The notes beneath the pieces were generated by a model. That model had not been told where the DNA came from and did no database searches. It worked only from the letters and a program-made list of their open reading frames with translations. A stretch of DNA of 64,000 nucleotides from Terracoccus sp. 273MFTsu3.1 (GTDB lineage: Bacteria; Actinomycetota; Actinomycetes; Actinomycetales; Dermatophilaceae), in contig NZ_KB911830.1 in assembly GCF_000383675.1 (NCBI RefSeq), positions 1 to 64,000 on the forward strand. The letters run 5' to 3'. Positions 1-9,752 of this stretch are shown piece by piece (the first letter of the stretch is position 1; each line of letters starts with the position of its first letter). The position numbers and the translations under genes were made by a program.

Positions 1-38
1 GCCTTGTACCGCTGCTCGGCCACGCTCATCTCCTTCAT
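1..38 (-). CDS. 5' end of an IS481-like transposase (cut by window edge)
   Basis: The first 38 bases read leftwards as MKEMSVAEQRYKA and run off the window. The string MSVAEQRY is typical of the N-terminus of IS481-family DDE transposases, just before their helix-turn-helix. Two in-frame ATGs exist (positions 38 and 29). A GAAGGAG directly abuts the second, too close to serve as a normal ribosome site, so the start is uncertain. The repeated motifs behind it at 48-136 support a mobile-element end. Only about 12 residues are visible, so the family call rests on a short match and context. Confidence 0.55.
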   Translation of the reverse strand, partial: MKEMSVAEQRYK

Positions 39-47
39 CAGGAGAGC

Positions 48-136
48 GTCAAGGATCAGCCGAAGCAGCTGTCAACCATCACCCGAAACACTGTCAGGCA
101 TCAGGCGAAGCCCGAACGTCAAACATCAGGCGAAGT
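48..136 (-). mobile_element. IS481-like terminal region with four iterons
   Basis: Four copies of an 18-mer of the form GTCANNCATCAGGCGAAG start at 48, 71, 93 and 118, spaced 22-25 bp, about two helical turns. They lie immediately upstream of the putative transposase start. Their sequence differs from the neighbouring genes and they stop about 15 bp before the tRNA-Thr 3' end. Regular repeats at an IS end are usually transposase-binding sites. The exact IS boundary and target duplication cannot be seen because the other end is outside the window. Confidence 0.6.
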
Positions 137-150
137 CATACACACCGGAG

Positions 151-223
151 AGCTGGCGAGGGGACTCGAACCCCTAACCGCCTGTTTACAAGACAGGTGC
201 GCTACCAATTGCGCCACGCCAGC
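151..223 (-). tRNA. tRNA-Thr (anticodon TGT)
   Basis: Reading the minus strand, a 7-bp acceptor stem GCTGGCG/CGCCAGC, an anticodon arm CCTGT-CTTGTAA-ACAGG and a T arm containing GGTTCGAGTCC fold into a complete cloverleaf. The anticodon is TGT, which decodes threonine ACA (and probably other ACN) codons. The 3' CCA is not encoded. An IS481-like end lies within 15 bp of its 3' end. Confidence 0.95.
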
Positions 224-318
224 ACGTCTCGGCGCGAGCGCCGCGGACGGGCGAAAGCGTAGCCGAGCCGGACGGCATACGCCCAAACACCGGGCGCGAC
301 CGACGCCCGACACGAGAA

Positions 319-362
319 GGACGGCCCCGCGCAAACCCAGGGGTTGGTCGCGCGAGGCCGTC
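319..362 (-). terminator. Hairpin downstream of the rpf-like gene
   Basis: GGACGGCC-CCGCGC pairs with GCGCGA-GGCCGTCC across a 17-nt loop, about 20 nt past the stop of the Rpf-like gene. There is no strong U tract, which is common in high-GC actinobacteria. Confidence 0.55.
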
Positions 363-383
363 CGGCACAGTTGTATCAGGAAC

Positions 384-1232
<849 letters not shown>

Positions 1233-1545
1233 GGCTCGGCGCGCTCAGGGAACGGATAAATGGGTGTCCATGTGAAGTTGTGGGAGCGTTCGTGTGGAGC
1301 CGGACGCGACGAAGCGACCCGGGAGCTAAGTGGTGCTGCTCCCGTTCGACCCGGAAGTCGAGGCCGCCGAGCACTGACGGTACGGGACGTTTCCGCAGCG
1401 CACAAGGCGCGTCGAGACACTTCCGTGATCTTTTTTTCAGCCCCGGATGCAGGTCGATGCGCTATGCGCACACGGCCCACACAGAGCCCGCCCGGACGCC
1501 TCACAGGCCCGGCCCCGCTCGCTCACCGTCTCGCGCGCCGAGCCG
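1233..1545. other. Intergenic region between kinase stop and riboswitch
   Basis: These 313 bases hold no convincing gene. They should carry the promoter of the riboswitch-rpf transcript. The only AT-rich -10 candidate is TTTATC on the minus strand (1255-1260), with no clear -35. An isolated T7 run sits at about 1431-1437 without a strong stem before it. Confidence 0.35.
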
Positions 1546-3411
1546 TCACTGCCCGAACGGGTTGGTCGTGAACGGGTCCCACGTGAGGCTCGACCCGTGC
1601 CGCAGGGCCACGAGCGCGGCCACGACGCCGAAGACGGCGAGCATCCCGGACACGATCTGTGCGGCCAGGCCGGCCGGCACGAGGCGCCGAGCCATCGAGC
1701 GCGACCCGCGCCGCAGCGAGGCGCCGCCGGGGCCCCACCACAGCATGAGCAGGCCGAGGACACCGCCGACCGCGAGGGTGATCGGCGTGCCCGGGCCGAG
1801 GTCGGTCCCCTGCGTGCCGGCGAGGAGCAGGGCGGCGGCGAAGACACCGGCGAGCGCCACCGCCACGGGCAGGAGCAGGCCGACCCCGGTGGCGATGATG
1901 CCGACGACGAGGTGCCACGGGCTCGAGACGACGGCGAAGGGCACGTCGCTGCGCCGGCGGCCGAAGTCGTAGCGGCGCAGCACGAGCGCCGTGACCGAGC
2001 GGTCGGTGGCCCGGGCGAGCGCCGACAGGACGACGAGCACGACGAGGGCGATGCCCGGCCACGCCATGAGCGCACCGACCCAGGCGATCGCGACGGCGGC
2101 GAGCAGGCCAGTGCGCATCGGCAGCCCGATGCGAGGGTCGCCCTCGCGCTGGGCCGGCTCGTCGTCCTCGTCCCACTCGTCGTCGGGCCAGTAGCCGTCC
2201 TGCGGAGCCCCCTCGAGGTCCTGTCCGCCCCGCCCGTGCCGCGCGTCGTAGGCCTGGGCGCCGCCCCAGTCGTCCGGCGACGCGGGCTCGTCGTCCCAGC
2301 CGTGGCCGTATGCCGCCGGGTCGGGGTCGGGCGACCGCGGACCGGTCGGGGGCGGGGCCCACCGCACCGGGTTCCCGGCGGCCGTCGCAGCGCCCACGGC
2401 GCCGGCTGCGCCGACGGGCGGCATGACGGCGGTGCTGCCGTGCTGGACGACCTGGGTGTCGCCGGGGGGCGCGCTGACGCGGCCGTCGTCCCACGGGTTG
2501 CCGCTCGGCGTCGGCACGGTCGCCGCGCGGCCGGCGGCGTAGAGCTCGAGCGCCGCGATGACCTCGTCGGCGTGGGGGCGCAGCCGCGGGTCGGGAGAGA
2601 GGGAAGCGCGCAGCAGCGGCACGAGGCGCGGGTCGACGCCCTCGAGGTCGACGTCACCGGCCCGCACGCGGGTGAGCACGGCATCCATGCGCGCGCGGCC
2701 GAACGGCGGACGACCCGACGCGGCATACGTGATCGTGGCGGCCCAGCCCCACCAGTCGGTGGCGTCGGTGATGGCGGCACCCTCGACGAGCTCGGGCGAG
2801 AGGTAGCCCGGCGTGCCCATGACGAGCCCGCCGACGGTGTGGCGCACGTCGTCCTGGAGGTGCGCGATGCCGAAGTCGATGAGGACCGGGTCGCCGTCCT
2901 CGATGAGGACGTTGCCCGGCTTGATGTCGCGGTGGACGACCCCGCACGCGTGGATGGCGCGGATCGCCTCGGCGATGCCGCGGGCGAGGCGGAGCAGGTC
3001 CGCCGGGGCCAGCGGGCCGTGGTCCTCGACGACCTCGTCGAGGGCGGGGCCGGGCACGTAGCGAGTGACGATGTAGGGGCGGGGCGCCATGACGTCGGCG
3101 TCGATGACGCTCGCGACCCGCGCGTCGCGGATGCGCGAGAGGGTGTCGACCTCGCGCGACAGGCGCTGGCGGGCGTCGGCGTCGTGAGCCACGTGGGCAC
3201 GGAGGACCTTGATGGCGACGGCGCGCCCGCGCGGGTCGAGGGCGAGGTGGACCACGCCCATGCCGCCCTCGCCGATCTCCTCGATGAGGCGGTAGGGACC
3301 GATCCGCTGCTGCGACCCCGGCCCGCCGGGACGCGGGACCACGGGCACACCACCGGTGCGCGCGCCGGGCCGCGGGGTGGGCACCCGCTCGGTCCGGTCG
3401 TACGCAGTCAT
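1546..3411 (-). CDS. Membrane Ser/Thr protein kinase (Hanks type)
   Basis: The protein has 621 residues. Residues 38-300 are a complete eukaryotic-like kinase: glycine loop GEGGMG (48-53), Lys68 in AIKVL, catalytic loop HRDIKPGN (160-167) and DFG (179-181), so it should be active. A Pro/Asp-rich linker follows (about 300-430). The C-terminal 190 residues are hydrophobic and contain about four to six membrane spans. There are no PASTA repeats, so this is not the usual PknB wall-sensing kinase. Its substrate and signal are unknown. It is a single gene, with a CBS-domain gene upstream on the same strand. Confidence 0.88.
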   Translation of the reverse strand: MTAYDRTERVPTPRPGARTGGVPVVPRPGGPGSQQRIGPYRLIEEIGEGGMGVVHLALDPRGRAVAIKVLRAHVAHDADARQRLSREVDTLSRIRDARVASVIDADVMAPRPYIVTRYVPGPALDEVVEDHGPLAPADLLRLARGIAEAIRAIHACGVVHRDIKPGNVLIEDGDPVLIDFGIAHLQDDVRHTVGGLVMGTPGYLSPELVEGAAITDATDWWGWAATITYAASGRPPFGRARMDAVLTRVRAGDVDLEGVDPRLVPLLRASLSPDPRLRPHADEVIAALELYAAGRAATVPTPSGNPWDDGRVSAPPGDTQVVQHGSTAVMPPVGAAGAVGAATAAGNPVRWAPPPTGPRSPDPDPAAYGHGWDDEPASPDDWGGAQAYDARHGRGGQDLEGAPQDGYWPDDEWDEDDEPAQREGDPRIGLPMRTGLLAAVAIAWVGALMAWPGIALVVLVVLSALARATDRSVTALVLRRYDFGRRRSDVPFAVVSSPWHLVVGIIATGVGLLLPVAVALAGVFAAALLLAGTQGTDLGPGTPITLAVGGVLGLLMLWWGPGGASLRRGSRSMARRLVPAGLAAQIVSGMLAVFGVVAALVALRHGSSLTWDPFTTNPFGQ

Positions 3412-3510
3412 ACCCCTACGGTATGCGACCGGGCCGCCGCGACAGGAACCCTGCGGCAGCGACCCGCGGAGTGTCCTGTCTCGTCGGTTCTGTCCGGTTC
3501 GTCCCGGCGG

Positions 3511-3942
3511 TCAGCTGCTGATGTAGTCGCGCAGCTGGTCGCGCTCGGACTGGAGCTCGGAGAGCCGGTGCTTGACGATGTCGCCGATGCTGACGATGGC
3601 GGCGAGCTTGCCGTCGGCGTCGACGATCGGCACGTGCCGCACCCGCATCTCGGTCATCGTCCCGGCGAGGTCGGCGATGTTGTCGTCGGCCGAGCCGGTG
3701 GTGACCTCGCTCGTCATGATCTGCGACACCGGCGCCTCGAGCACGCTCGTGCCCGTGCTGTGGAGGTGCCGGACGATGTCGCGCTCGCTGACGATCCCGT
3801 CGACGCTCGAGCCGTCCGTGCTGACGACGACCGCGCCGATGCGGTGCTCGGCCAGCAGGCCGAGCAGGCCGGCGACCGTCTCGTCGGGCTGGATGGTGAT
3901 GACCTCGCTGCCCTTCTTGCGCAGCACGTCAGAAATCTTCAC
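3511..3942 (-). CDS. CBS-pair domain protein
   Basis: This 143-residue protein is essentially two CBS motifs (about 8-65 and 72-130), including GIVSERDIVRHL and VSIGDIVKHRL. Stand-alone CBS pairs of this type usually bind adenine nucleotides or NAD-like ligands and act as energy or stress sensors. No enzymatic domain is attached. It lies 99 bp upstream of the membrane kinase, on the same strand, and may share regulation. The ligand cannot be read from the sequence. Confidence 0.85.
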   Translation of the reverse strand: MKISDVLRKKGSEVITIQPDETVAGLLGLLAEHRIGAVVVSTDGSSVDGIVSERDIVRHLHSTGTSVLEAPVSQIMTSEVTTGSADDNIADLAGTMTEMRVRHVPIVDADGKLAAIVSIGDIVKHRLSELQSERDQLRDYISS

Positions 3943-4146
3943 GGCGACTCCTTCACCTCGGCGCGATGCCCTCAGGCGGCCACCCGCTCCACCAGAGATG
4001 CCCTGTCTCGACCCTAGAGCGGGACCGCACCGGGCGCCACCGTTCGCTCGTTAGAGTGAGACCGATCGCGCCCCGCGGCGCCCCTCCCCCCGGGTCTGGG
4101 TACGTCGGGGGCCGTGCCCTCCCCTCGAGCAGCAGGAGCTGATTGC

Positions 4147-5736
4147 GTGTCGACCCCTCGGCCGACCTACGACCTCGTCATCGCCGCGAACCGCCTGCCC
4201 GTCGACAAGGTCGTCACCGACGACGGCGAGGTCGAGTGGCGACGCAGCCCCGGCGGTCTCGTCACCGCGATGGAGTCGGTGATGCGCACGCAGCCCGGCG
4301 CCTGGGTCGGTTGGGCCGGAGACGCCGGCGAGGCACCCGAGCCGTTCGACGAGGACGGCATCCACCTGCACCCCGTGCCGCTGTCGACCGACGAGGTCCG
4401 GGACTACTACGAGGGCTTCTCCAACGACACCCTGTGGCCGATCTACCACGACGTCATCGTGCCGGCGACCTTCCACCGCGAGTGGTGGTCGAGCTACCAG
4501 ACGGTCAACCGGCGCTTCGCCGAGGCCGTCGCCGAGGTCGCGGCCGAGGGCGCCACCGTGTGGGTGCAGGACTACCAGCTCCAGCTCGTCCCCGCCCTCG
4601 TGCGCGCGCTGCGGCCGGACGTCCGCATCGGCTGGTTCAACCACATCCCCTTCCCGCCCGTCGAGCTGTTCGCCCAGCTGCCGTGGCGGGCCCAGCTGCT
4701 CGACGGTCTGCTCGGGGCCGACTTCCTCGGTTTCCAGCGCCAGGCCGACGCCCGCAACTTCGTGCGCGCCTGCCGCCAGCTGCTCGGCGCCCAGACCAAG
4801 CGCGACCGCGTCACCGTCGAGGGTGCCCACCGCCAGGTCCGGGCGGCTGCCATCCCGATCTCCGTCGACTTCCAGGGGCTCGAGGAGCTGGCGAAGCGCC
4901 CCGACGTCATGGAGCGCGCACGCGAGATCCGCGAGAGCCTCGGCAACCCCAAGGTCCTCATGCTCGGCGTCGACCGGCTCGACTACACCAAGGGCATCCG
5001 GCACCGGCTCAAGGCGTACGAGGAGCTGCTGAGCGAGCGCCGCATCGGGCCGCCCGACGTCACGCTCGTGCAGGTCGCGACCCCGAGCCGCGAGCGGGTC
5101 GACGCCTACCGCAAGCTCAAGAACGAGATCGAGCAGACCGTCGGCCGCATCAACGGCGAGCTCGGCAAGATCGGCGCCCCGGCCGTCCACTACCTGCACC
5201 ACTCCTACCCGCGCGAGGAGATGGCGGCCCTCTTCCAGGCCGCCGACGTCATGCTCGTCACCCCGCTCCGCGACGGCATGAACCTCGTCGCCAAGGAGTA
5301 CGTCACGTGCCGCCATGACCTCGGCGGCGCCCTCGTGCTGTCCGAGTTCACCGGCGCCTGGCACGAGCTGCACCAGGCCTTCGCGTGCAACCCGCACGAC
5401 ATCGAGGGGCTCAAGCAGACGATCCTGCGCGCCATCAACACCCCGGCCAAGGACAAGCAGCGGATCATGAAGGCGCTGCGCCGCCGCGTGTCCGACCACG
5501 ACGTCCAGCGCTGGGCGGCTCGCTACCTCGCGGCGCTCGCCGCGGCGCCCGAGATGCCGGGGGCCGAGTCGCGCCCGCGCCCCACACCCCACGCGGAGGA
5601 GGCGCCGCTCATGCCGGCCCCCAGTGAGTCGTCCACCGAGTCAACGACCGGGACGGGCGTCGGGGCGTCCAACGGGTCGGGCAGCAGCGGCTCCCGCCAG
5701 GGATCCCACAGCGCGACGGACGGGACGCGGTCGTGA
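4147..5736 (+). CDS. otsA: Trehalose-6-phosphate synthase
   Basis: This GT20 enzyme joins UDP- or GDP-glucose to glucose-6-phosphate to make trehalose-6-phosphate in the cytosol. Family signatures are present: AANRLPV near the N-terminus, WVQDYQLQLVP, GWFNHIPFPPVELF, the VDRLDYTKGI donor-site block, LRDGMNLVAKEYV and LSEFTGAWHEL. I chose GTG 4147 because CAGGAG lies 8-13 nt before it; an upstream ATG at 4114 lacks a ribosome site. The last 60 residues or so are a low-complexity Pro/Ser/Thr/Gly tail absent from E. coli OtsA. Its stop overlaps the otsB start (GTGA), so the two genes are translationally coupled. Confidence 0.95.
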   Translation: MSTPRPTYDLVIAANRLPVDKVVTDDGEVEWRRSPGGLVTAMESVMRTQPGAWVGWAGDAGEAPEPFDEDGIHLHPVPLSTDEVRDYYEGFSNDTLWPIYHDVIVPATFHREWWSSYQTVNRRFAEAVAEVAAEGATVWVQDYQLQLVPALVRALRPDVRIGWFNHIPFPPVELFAQLPWRAQLLDGLLGADFLGFQRQADARNFVRACRQLLGAQTKRDRVTVEGAHRQVRAAAIPISVDFQGLEELAKRPDVMERAREIRESLGNPKVLMLGVDRLDYTKGIRHRLKAYEELLSERRIGPPDVTLVQVATPSRERVDAYRKLKNEIEQTVGRINGELGKIGAPAVHYLHHSYPREEMAALFQAADVMLVTPLRDGMNLVAKEYVTCRHDLGGALVLSEFTGAWHELHQAFACNPHDIEGLKQTILRAINTPAKDKQRIMKALRRRVSDHDVQRWAARYLAALAAAPEMPGAESRPRPTPHAEEAPLMPAPSESSTESTTGTGVGASNGSGSSGSRQGSHSATDGTRS

Positions 5737-6536
5737 GCACCGGCGCGCCGACCACCGACACGCTCGAGGCCGTGGCCTCCGCCGACGTCGTGCTCGTGGC
5801 GACCGACTTCGACGGAGTGCTCGCCCCCTTCGACGCCGACCCGATGCAGGCCACCCCCGTCAAGGGCACCGTCGAGACGCTGCGGTCGCTCGCGAGCCTG
5901 CCCGGCGTGCACGTCGCCGTCGTCTCGGGCCGAGACCTCGGCACGCTGCGTGAGCTCACCGGCATCACCGAGGACGAGCCGATCGTCCTCATCGGCAGCC
6001 ACGGCGCCGAGTCCTCGAGCCCGGCCGTGCGGGAGGCCATGGAGGCCGCCGCCGTCACGCCCGACGACGAGGTGACCCTCGCCGAGCTGCGCACCGACAT
6101 CGAGGCGCTCGTCAAGGAGCATCACCCCGAGGCCGGCATCGAGTACAAGTCGGCCGCCGTCGTCGTCCACGTCCGAGGCATCCCCCGCGAGACCGGCGAC
6201 GCCGCGATCGCCGACGCCCGGCGGGTCGCCCTCGACCACCCCGGCGTCAAGGTGCTCAAGGGAAAGTCGGTGCTCGAGCTGTCGGTCTCCCACGCGGACA
6301 AGGGATCCGCGGTCACCGCACTCGGCCGCCACGTGGGCGCCGTCGCGCGCGTCTACCTCGGCGACGACGTCACCGACGAGGACGCGTTCATGCGGATGCG
6401 TCGACCCGAGGACGTCACCGTCAAGGTCGGCACCGGCTCCACGGCCGCCCGCTACCGCGTCGACGACGAGCAGGCGGTGGCTGCCCTGCTGACCCGCCTC
6501 GAGCAGCTCTGCTCCGCCGCCCACGCCCCGAGCTGA
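5733..6536 (+). CDS. otsB: Trehalose-6-phosphate phosphatase
   Basis: This 267-residue HAD-superfamily phosphatase removes phosphate from trehalose-6-phosphate, finishing trehalose synthesis. Motifs: DFDGVLAP (nucleophile Asp in DxD), VSGRD (motif II Ser), KGKSVLELS with KGSAV (motif III Lys region) and YLGDDVTDEDAF (motif IV acids). GTG start overlaps the otsA stop by 4 bp. No terminator hairpin is obvious after it; the next feature is a 52-bp tandem repeat. Confidence 0.95.
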   Translation: MSTGAPTTDTLEAVASADVVLVATDFDGVLAPFDADPMQATPVKGTVETLRSLASLPGVHVAVVSGRDLGTLRELTGITEDEPIVLIGSHGAESSSPAVREAMEAAAVTPDDEVTLAELRTDIEALVKEHHPEAGIEYKSAAVVVHVRGIPRETGDAAIADARRVALDHPGVKVLKGKSVLELSVSHADKGSAVTALGRHVGAVARVYLGDDVTDEDAFMRMRRPEDVTVKVGTGSTAARYRVDDEQAVAALLTRLEQLCSAAHAPS

Positions 6537-6575
6537 CCGCCGCGACCGGGCGACGCGGCATACGCCCACCACCTC

Positions 6576-6831
6576 GGCGCCGCGGCCCCCGAACCGTCGC
6601 ACCCGACGGCCCGCACCCGCACTTCCAGGCGCCGCGGCCCCCGAACCGTCGCACCCGACGCCCCGCGCCCGCACTTCCAGGCGCCGCGGCCCCCGAACCG
6701 TCGCACCCGACGCCCCGCGCCCGCACTTTCAGGCGCCGCGGCCCCCGAACCGTCGCACCCGACGGCCCGCGCCCGCACCATCAGGCGCCACGGCCCCCGA
6801 ACCGTCGCCACCGATCGGACGCCGCCCTGCC
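6576..6831. repeat. 52-bp tandem repeat, about 4.7 copies
   Basis: The string GGCGCCGCGGCCCCCGAACC begins at 6576, 6628, 6680, 6732 and 6784, an exact 52-bp period. The first four units are nearly identical. The fifth has one change early (GGCGCCACGG) and decays after about 30 bp. The array fills the gap between the convergent otsB and lacI-type genes. Near-identical copies suggest recent expansion or gene conversion and probable length variation between strains. No coding role is visible. Confidence 0.93.
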
Positions 6832-6850
6832 GTCCCTAGGGCGGACGCGG

Positions 6851-7864
6851 TCAGTGACGCCGAACGGCGCCGGTCGACCCGCGGACCACGAGCTCAGGGC
6901 GGAAGACGTACTCCGCTCGGGGAGAAGGCTGCCCGGCGATCTCGTCGAGCAGGGCACGCACGGTCGCCGCACTCATCGCGTTGACGCTCTGGCGAACCGT
7001 CGTCAGAGGTGGGTCCGTGAAGGCGATGAGCGTCGAGTCGTCGTAGCCGACGACCGAGAAGTCGCGCGGCACGTTGAGGCCGCGCTTGCGGGCCTCGCGG
7101 ATCGCCCCGAGCGCCATGAGGTCCGAGCCGCACACGACGGCCGTGGCGCCGCGGTCGAGGAGCCGGCCGGCAGCGGTCGCACCGCCCTCGACGCTGAACA
7201 GTGAGCGCTCGATGAGGTCGTCGACGTCGGAGCGACCCGTCAGCTCCTGCATCGAGTGCCGGAACCCGGCGATCTTGCGGATGACCGGCACGTAGCGGTC
7301 GGGTCCGACCGCCAGGCCGATCTCGCGGTGCCCGAGGCTCACCAGGTGCTCGAGCGCGAGCCCCATCGAGGCGACGTCGTCGTTGCTGATGAAGGGCGCG
7401 TCGACGCCCTCGATGTAGCCGTTGACGAGGACGAGCGGCAGGTTGCGGTCACGCAGCGCGACGTAGCGGGCCGAGTCGGTCGTGGTGTCGGCGTGCAGGC
7501 CGGAGATGAAGATGATGCCGGCGACGCCGCGCTCGAGGAGCATCTGGACGTAGTCGTCCTCGTGGACTCCCCCGGCGACCTGGGTGCACAGCACCGGGGT
7601 GTAGCCGTTCTGCGCGAGGGAGTTCTCGATGATCTGCGCGAACGCGGGGAAGATCGGGTTGGTCAGCTCGGGGACGATGAGCCCCACCAGCCCGGCGCTC
7701 TTGCGCCGCAGTCGACTCGGCCGGTCGTAGCCGAGGACGTCGAGCGCCGTCAGCACGGCCTGGCGGGTCGACTCGGCCACCCCGGGCTTGCCGTTGAGCA
7801 CGCGTGACACGGTGGCCTCCGACACGCTCGCCTGGTCGGCGATGTCACGCAGACGCGCCTTCAC
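6851..7864 (-). CDS. LacI/GalR-family regulator of the sugar operon
   Basis: This 337-residue repressor has the N-terminal DNA-binding helix-turn-helix and hinge (LRDIADQASVSEATVSRVLNG, residues 4-24) followed by a periplasmic-binding-protein-like effector domain. It is the last gene of the malE-malF-malG-GH13 operon, 1 nt after the hydrolase stop, which implies autogenous control. By position it is the MalR equivalent, sensing a maltodextrin or related sugar. The likely operators are the TTGC-containing repeats at 13773-13812. Start is GTG. Confidence 0.9.
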   Translation of the reverse strand: MKARLRDIADQASVSEATVSRVLNGKPGVAESTRQAVLTALDVLGYDRPSRLRRKSAGLVGLIVPELTNPIFPAFAQIIENSLAQNGYTPVLCTQVAGGVHEDDYVQMLLERGVAGIIFISGLHADTTTDSARYVALRDRNLPLVLVNGYIEGVDAPFISNDDVASMGLALEHLVSLGHREIGLAVGPDRYVPVIRKIAGFRHSMQELTGRSDVDDLIERSLFSVEGGATAAGRLLDRGATAVVCGSDLMALGAIREARKRGLNVPRDFSVVGYDDSTLIAFTDPPLTTVRQSVNAMSAATVRALLDEIAGQPSPRAEYVFRPELVVRGSTGAVRRH

Positions 7865-7865
7865 G

Positions 7866-9752
7866 TCACCTCCCCCTTCGTCGCACGTGTCGTGGACCGT
7901 CGTCGGTCGGGCGCCACGTCCAGATGCTGACGCCGGGCCCGGTGGCGCTCAGTGTGACAGCACGCTTGCCGATCGTCGGACGCGGTCCGTATGCCGGGGT
8001 GCCCGACTCGATGCCCGCGAGGTGTCGCGGGTCGAGGACGACCGGCTCGTGCGCCGCGCGCGCCACGTGCACCAGTGCCACCTCGTCGAGCGTCTCGCGG
8101 AGGTAGACCATGGCATCGCCCTCGGCGTGGACCCACCGTAGGCCTCCGCGCCGCAGCGCGACCGAGCGCTGGCGCGCCAGGATGAGGCCTCGGTAGACCG
8201 CGAGCGTGTCTGCGTCCCAAGCCTTCTCGTCCCACGGCATCGGACGGCGACCGTCCTCGCCGAAAGTGCCCTCCATGCCGATCTCGTCGCCGTAGGTCAT
8301 CATCGGCATCGACGGGAAGGTCATGAGCAGGCCGACCGCCGTCTCGACGGAGTCGGGGCCGACGAGTGTCCGGATCCGAGGCACGTCGTGAGACCCGACG
8401 AGGTTGAAGGAGTGGACCAGCGACTGCCAGGCGATCCGTGACGTGAAGTCACGCATCGTCTCGACGACCGCACCGGCGTCGAGGAGCGGCAGAGGCACGG
8501 GCGCACCGAGGAAGCGCGGGTCCTTCGGCTCCTCGCGCAGCCACGTCCACGTGGGCTTGCAGAAGCCGGCGTAGTTCATGACGCCGTGCCAGCCGTCGCC
8601 GGGCATGTCGGGCGTGTAGTCGTGGAAGTGCTCCCCGACGAGCAGTGCGTCCGGCGCGACCAGGCCCATGACGTCGCGCATCTGCCGGGCGACGTCGTGG
8701 TTGACGTCGGTGGCACGCCAGCGACCGGTCATGTTCGCGACGTCGACGCGCCATCCGTCGAGGCCGCCCGAGCGACCCAGCCACTTGCGTACGACCCCCT
8801 GGGGGTCCTCGAAGATGCGGTGACGCAGGGCGGCGTTGAGGTGGTTGAGCTTCGGCAGGGAGGGCACGCCGAGCCAGGCGACGTAGGTCCCGTCCTCCCA
8901 GATGTAGTAGTCCCGCTCGGGCGTGTTCTTCCCGCCGGGGCCTGCCGCCTTGAGGAACCACTCGTGGGCGTTGCCCGTGTGGTTCGTCGTGAAGTCGCCC
9001 ATCACCTTCATGCCGCGCTCATGGGCGGCCTTGGTGAGCCGGCGCAGGGCCGGGGCCCCACCGAGGAGCGGGTCGATCTGCTCGAACGACGACGCGTCGT
9101 AGCGATGGTTGGAGCGCGCCGGGAAGAAGGGCGTCATGTAGACGACGTCGACGCCGAGCGACTCGAGGTGGTCGAGGTGCTCGGTGATGCCGTCGAGGTC
9201 GCCGCCGTAGAGCTGGTGGGCGACGCCCTTCGGGCTGAGGTCGACGGGGTCGGACCACGCGGCGGGCACGGCCCAGTCGGGCGTCGCGTGCCGGTCGGCG
9301 CCCTTCGAGCGCGCGAACCGGTCGGGGAAGATCTGGTAGACGACCGACCCCAGTGCCCACTCGGGCGGCGGGCTGGCGTTCGCCACGAGACGGAAGTCGC
9401 TCGCGTCAGGGACGTCCCGCTCGTGGATGCCCGTCCCGTTGAGCCACACGTACTTCGTCGGGCCGCCCGTGAGCAGGAAGCGGTAGTTCGTGACCGGGTT
9501 GTGGCAGGTCAGGGTGGCACGCCACCAGTCATCGACGCCCGTCGTGCGGACCTTGCGCGCCACCGTGAAGGTCGCCTCGCCGTCGGGCGAGGTGCGCACG
9601 TGGACGGCCTCGACCCCGGCGTCGAGCGGGACGCGCACGAGCACGTCGACCCGGTCGCCGAGACGGGGCGCCTGGTTGGAGACGTACCGCCCCGACCCGT
9701 CGTGGTGCGGCTGGCTCAGCCACGTCTGCTGGCGGGTCGGGGCAGGCGTCAC
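7866..9752 (-). CDS. GH13 cyclomaltodextrinase/neopullulanase-type hydrolase
   Basis: This 628-residue enzyme has no signal peptide, so it probably works on imported malto-oligosaccharides. An N-terminal beta-sandwich (about 1-125, CBM34-like) precedes the TIM barrel. GH13 regions are visible: DFTTNHTG (253-260), GWRVDVANM with nucleophile Asp337, GEHFHDY with acid/base Glu374, and GSHDVPRI with the third Asp. The domain plan resembles GH13_20 (cyclomaltodextrinase, neopullulanase, maltogenic amylase); exact specificity is inference. The GTG start overlaps the malG-type stop by 4 bp. Confidence 0.9.
   Translation of the reverse strand: MTPAPTRQQTWLSQPHHDGSGRYVSNQAPRLGDRVDVLVRVPLDAGVEAVHVRTSPDGEATFTVARKVRTTGVDDWWRATLTCHNPVTNYRFLLTGGPTKYVWLNGTGIHERDVPDASDFRLVANASPPPEWALGSVVYQIFPDRFARSKGADRHATPDWAVPAAWSDPVDLSPKGVAHQLYGGDLDGITEHLDHLESLGVDVVYMTPFFPARSNHRYDASSFEQIDPLLGGAPALRRLTKAAHERGMKVMGDFTTNHTGNAHEWFLKAAGPGGKNTPERDYYIWEDGTYVAWLGVPSLPKLNHLNAALRHRIFEDPQGVVRKWLGRSGGLDGWRVDVANMTGRWRATDVNHDVARQMRDVMGLVAPDALLVGEHFHDYTPDMPGDGWHGVMNYAGFCKPTWTWLREEPKDPRFLGAPVPLPLLDAGAVVETMRDFTSRIAWQSLVHSFNLVGSHDVPRIRTLVGPDSVETAVGLLMTFPSMPMMTYGDEIGMEGTFGEDGRRPMPWDEKAWDADTLAVYRGLILARQRSVALRRGGLRWVHAEGDAMVYLRETLDEVALVHVARAAHEPVVLDPRHLAGIESGTPAYGPRPTIGKRAVTLSATGPGVSIWTWRPTDDGPRHVRRRGR

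Noticed and set aside
1-223. Genomic island integrated at tRNA-Thr
   Set aside because: An IS-like end is next to the tRNA, but no integrase or attachment-site duplication is visible, and the genes to the right are core genes.
1447-4017. An 856-codon open frame on the plus strand
   Set aside because: It is the antisense shadow of the kinase and CBS genes, which have intact family motifs. Its product is Arg/Gly/Val-rich with no domain.
6576-6831. CRISPR or coding repeat
   Set aside because: Units are directly abutting and identical over almost their whole length, so there are no spacers. Frames through it give Arg/Gly/Pro strings only.
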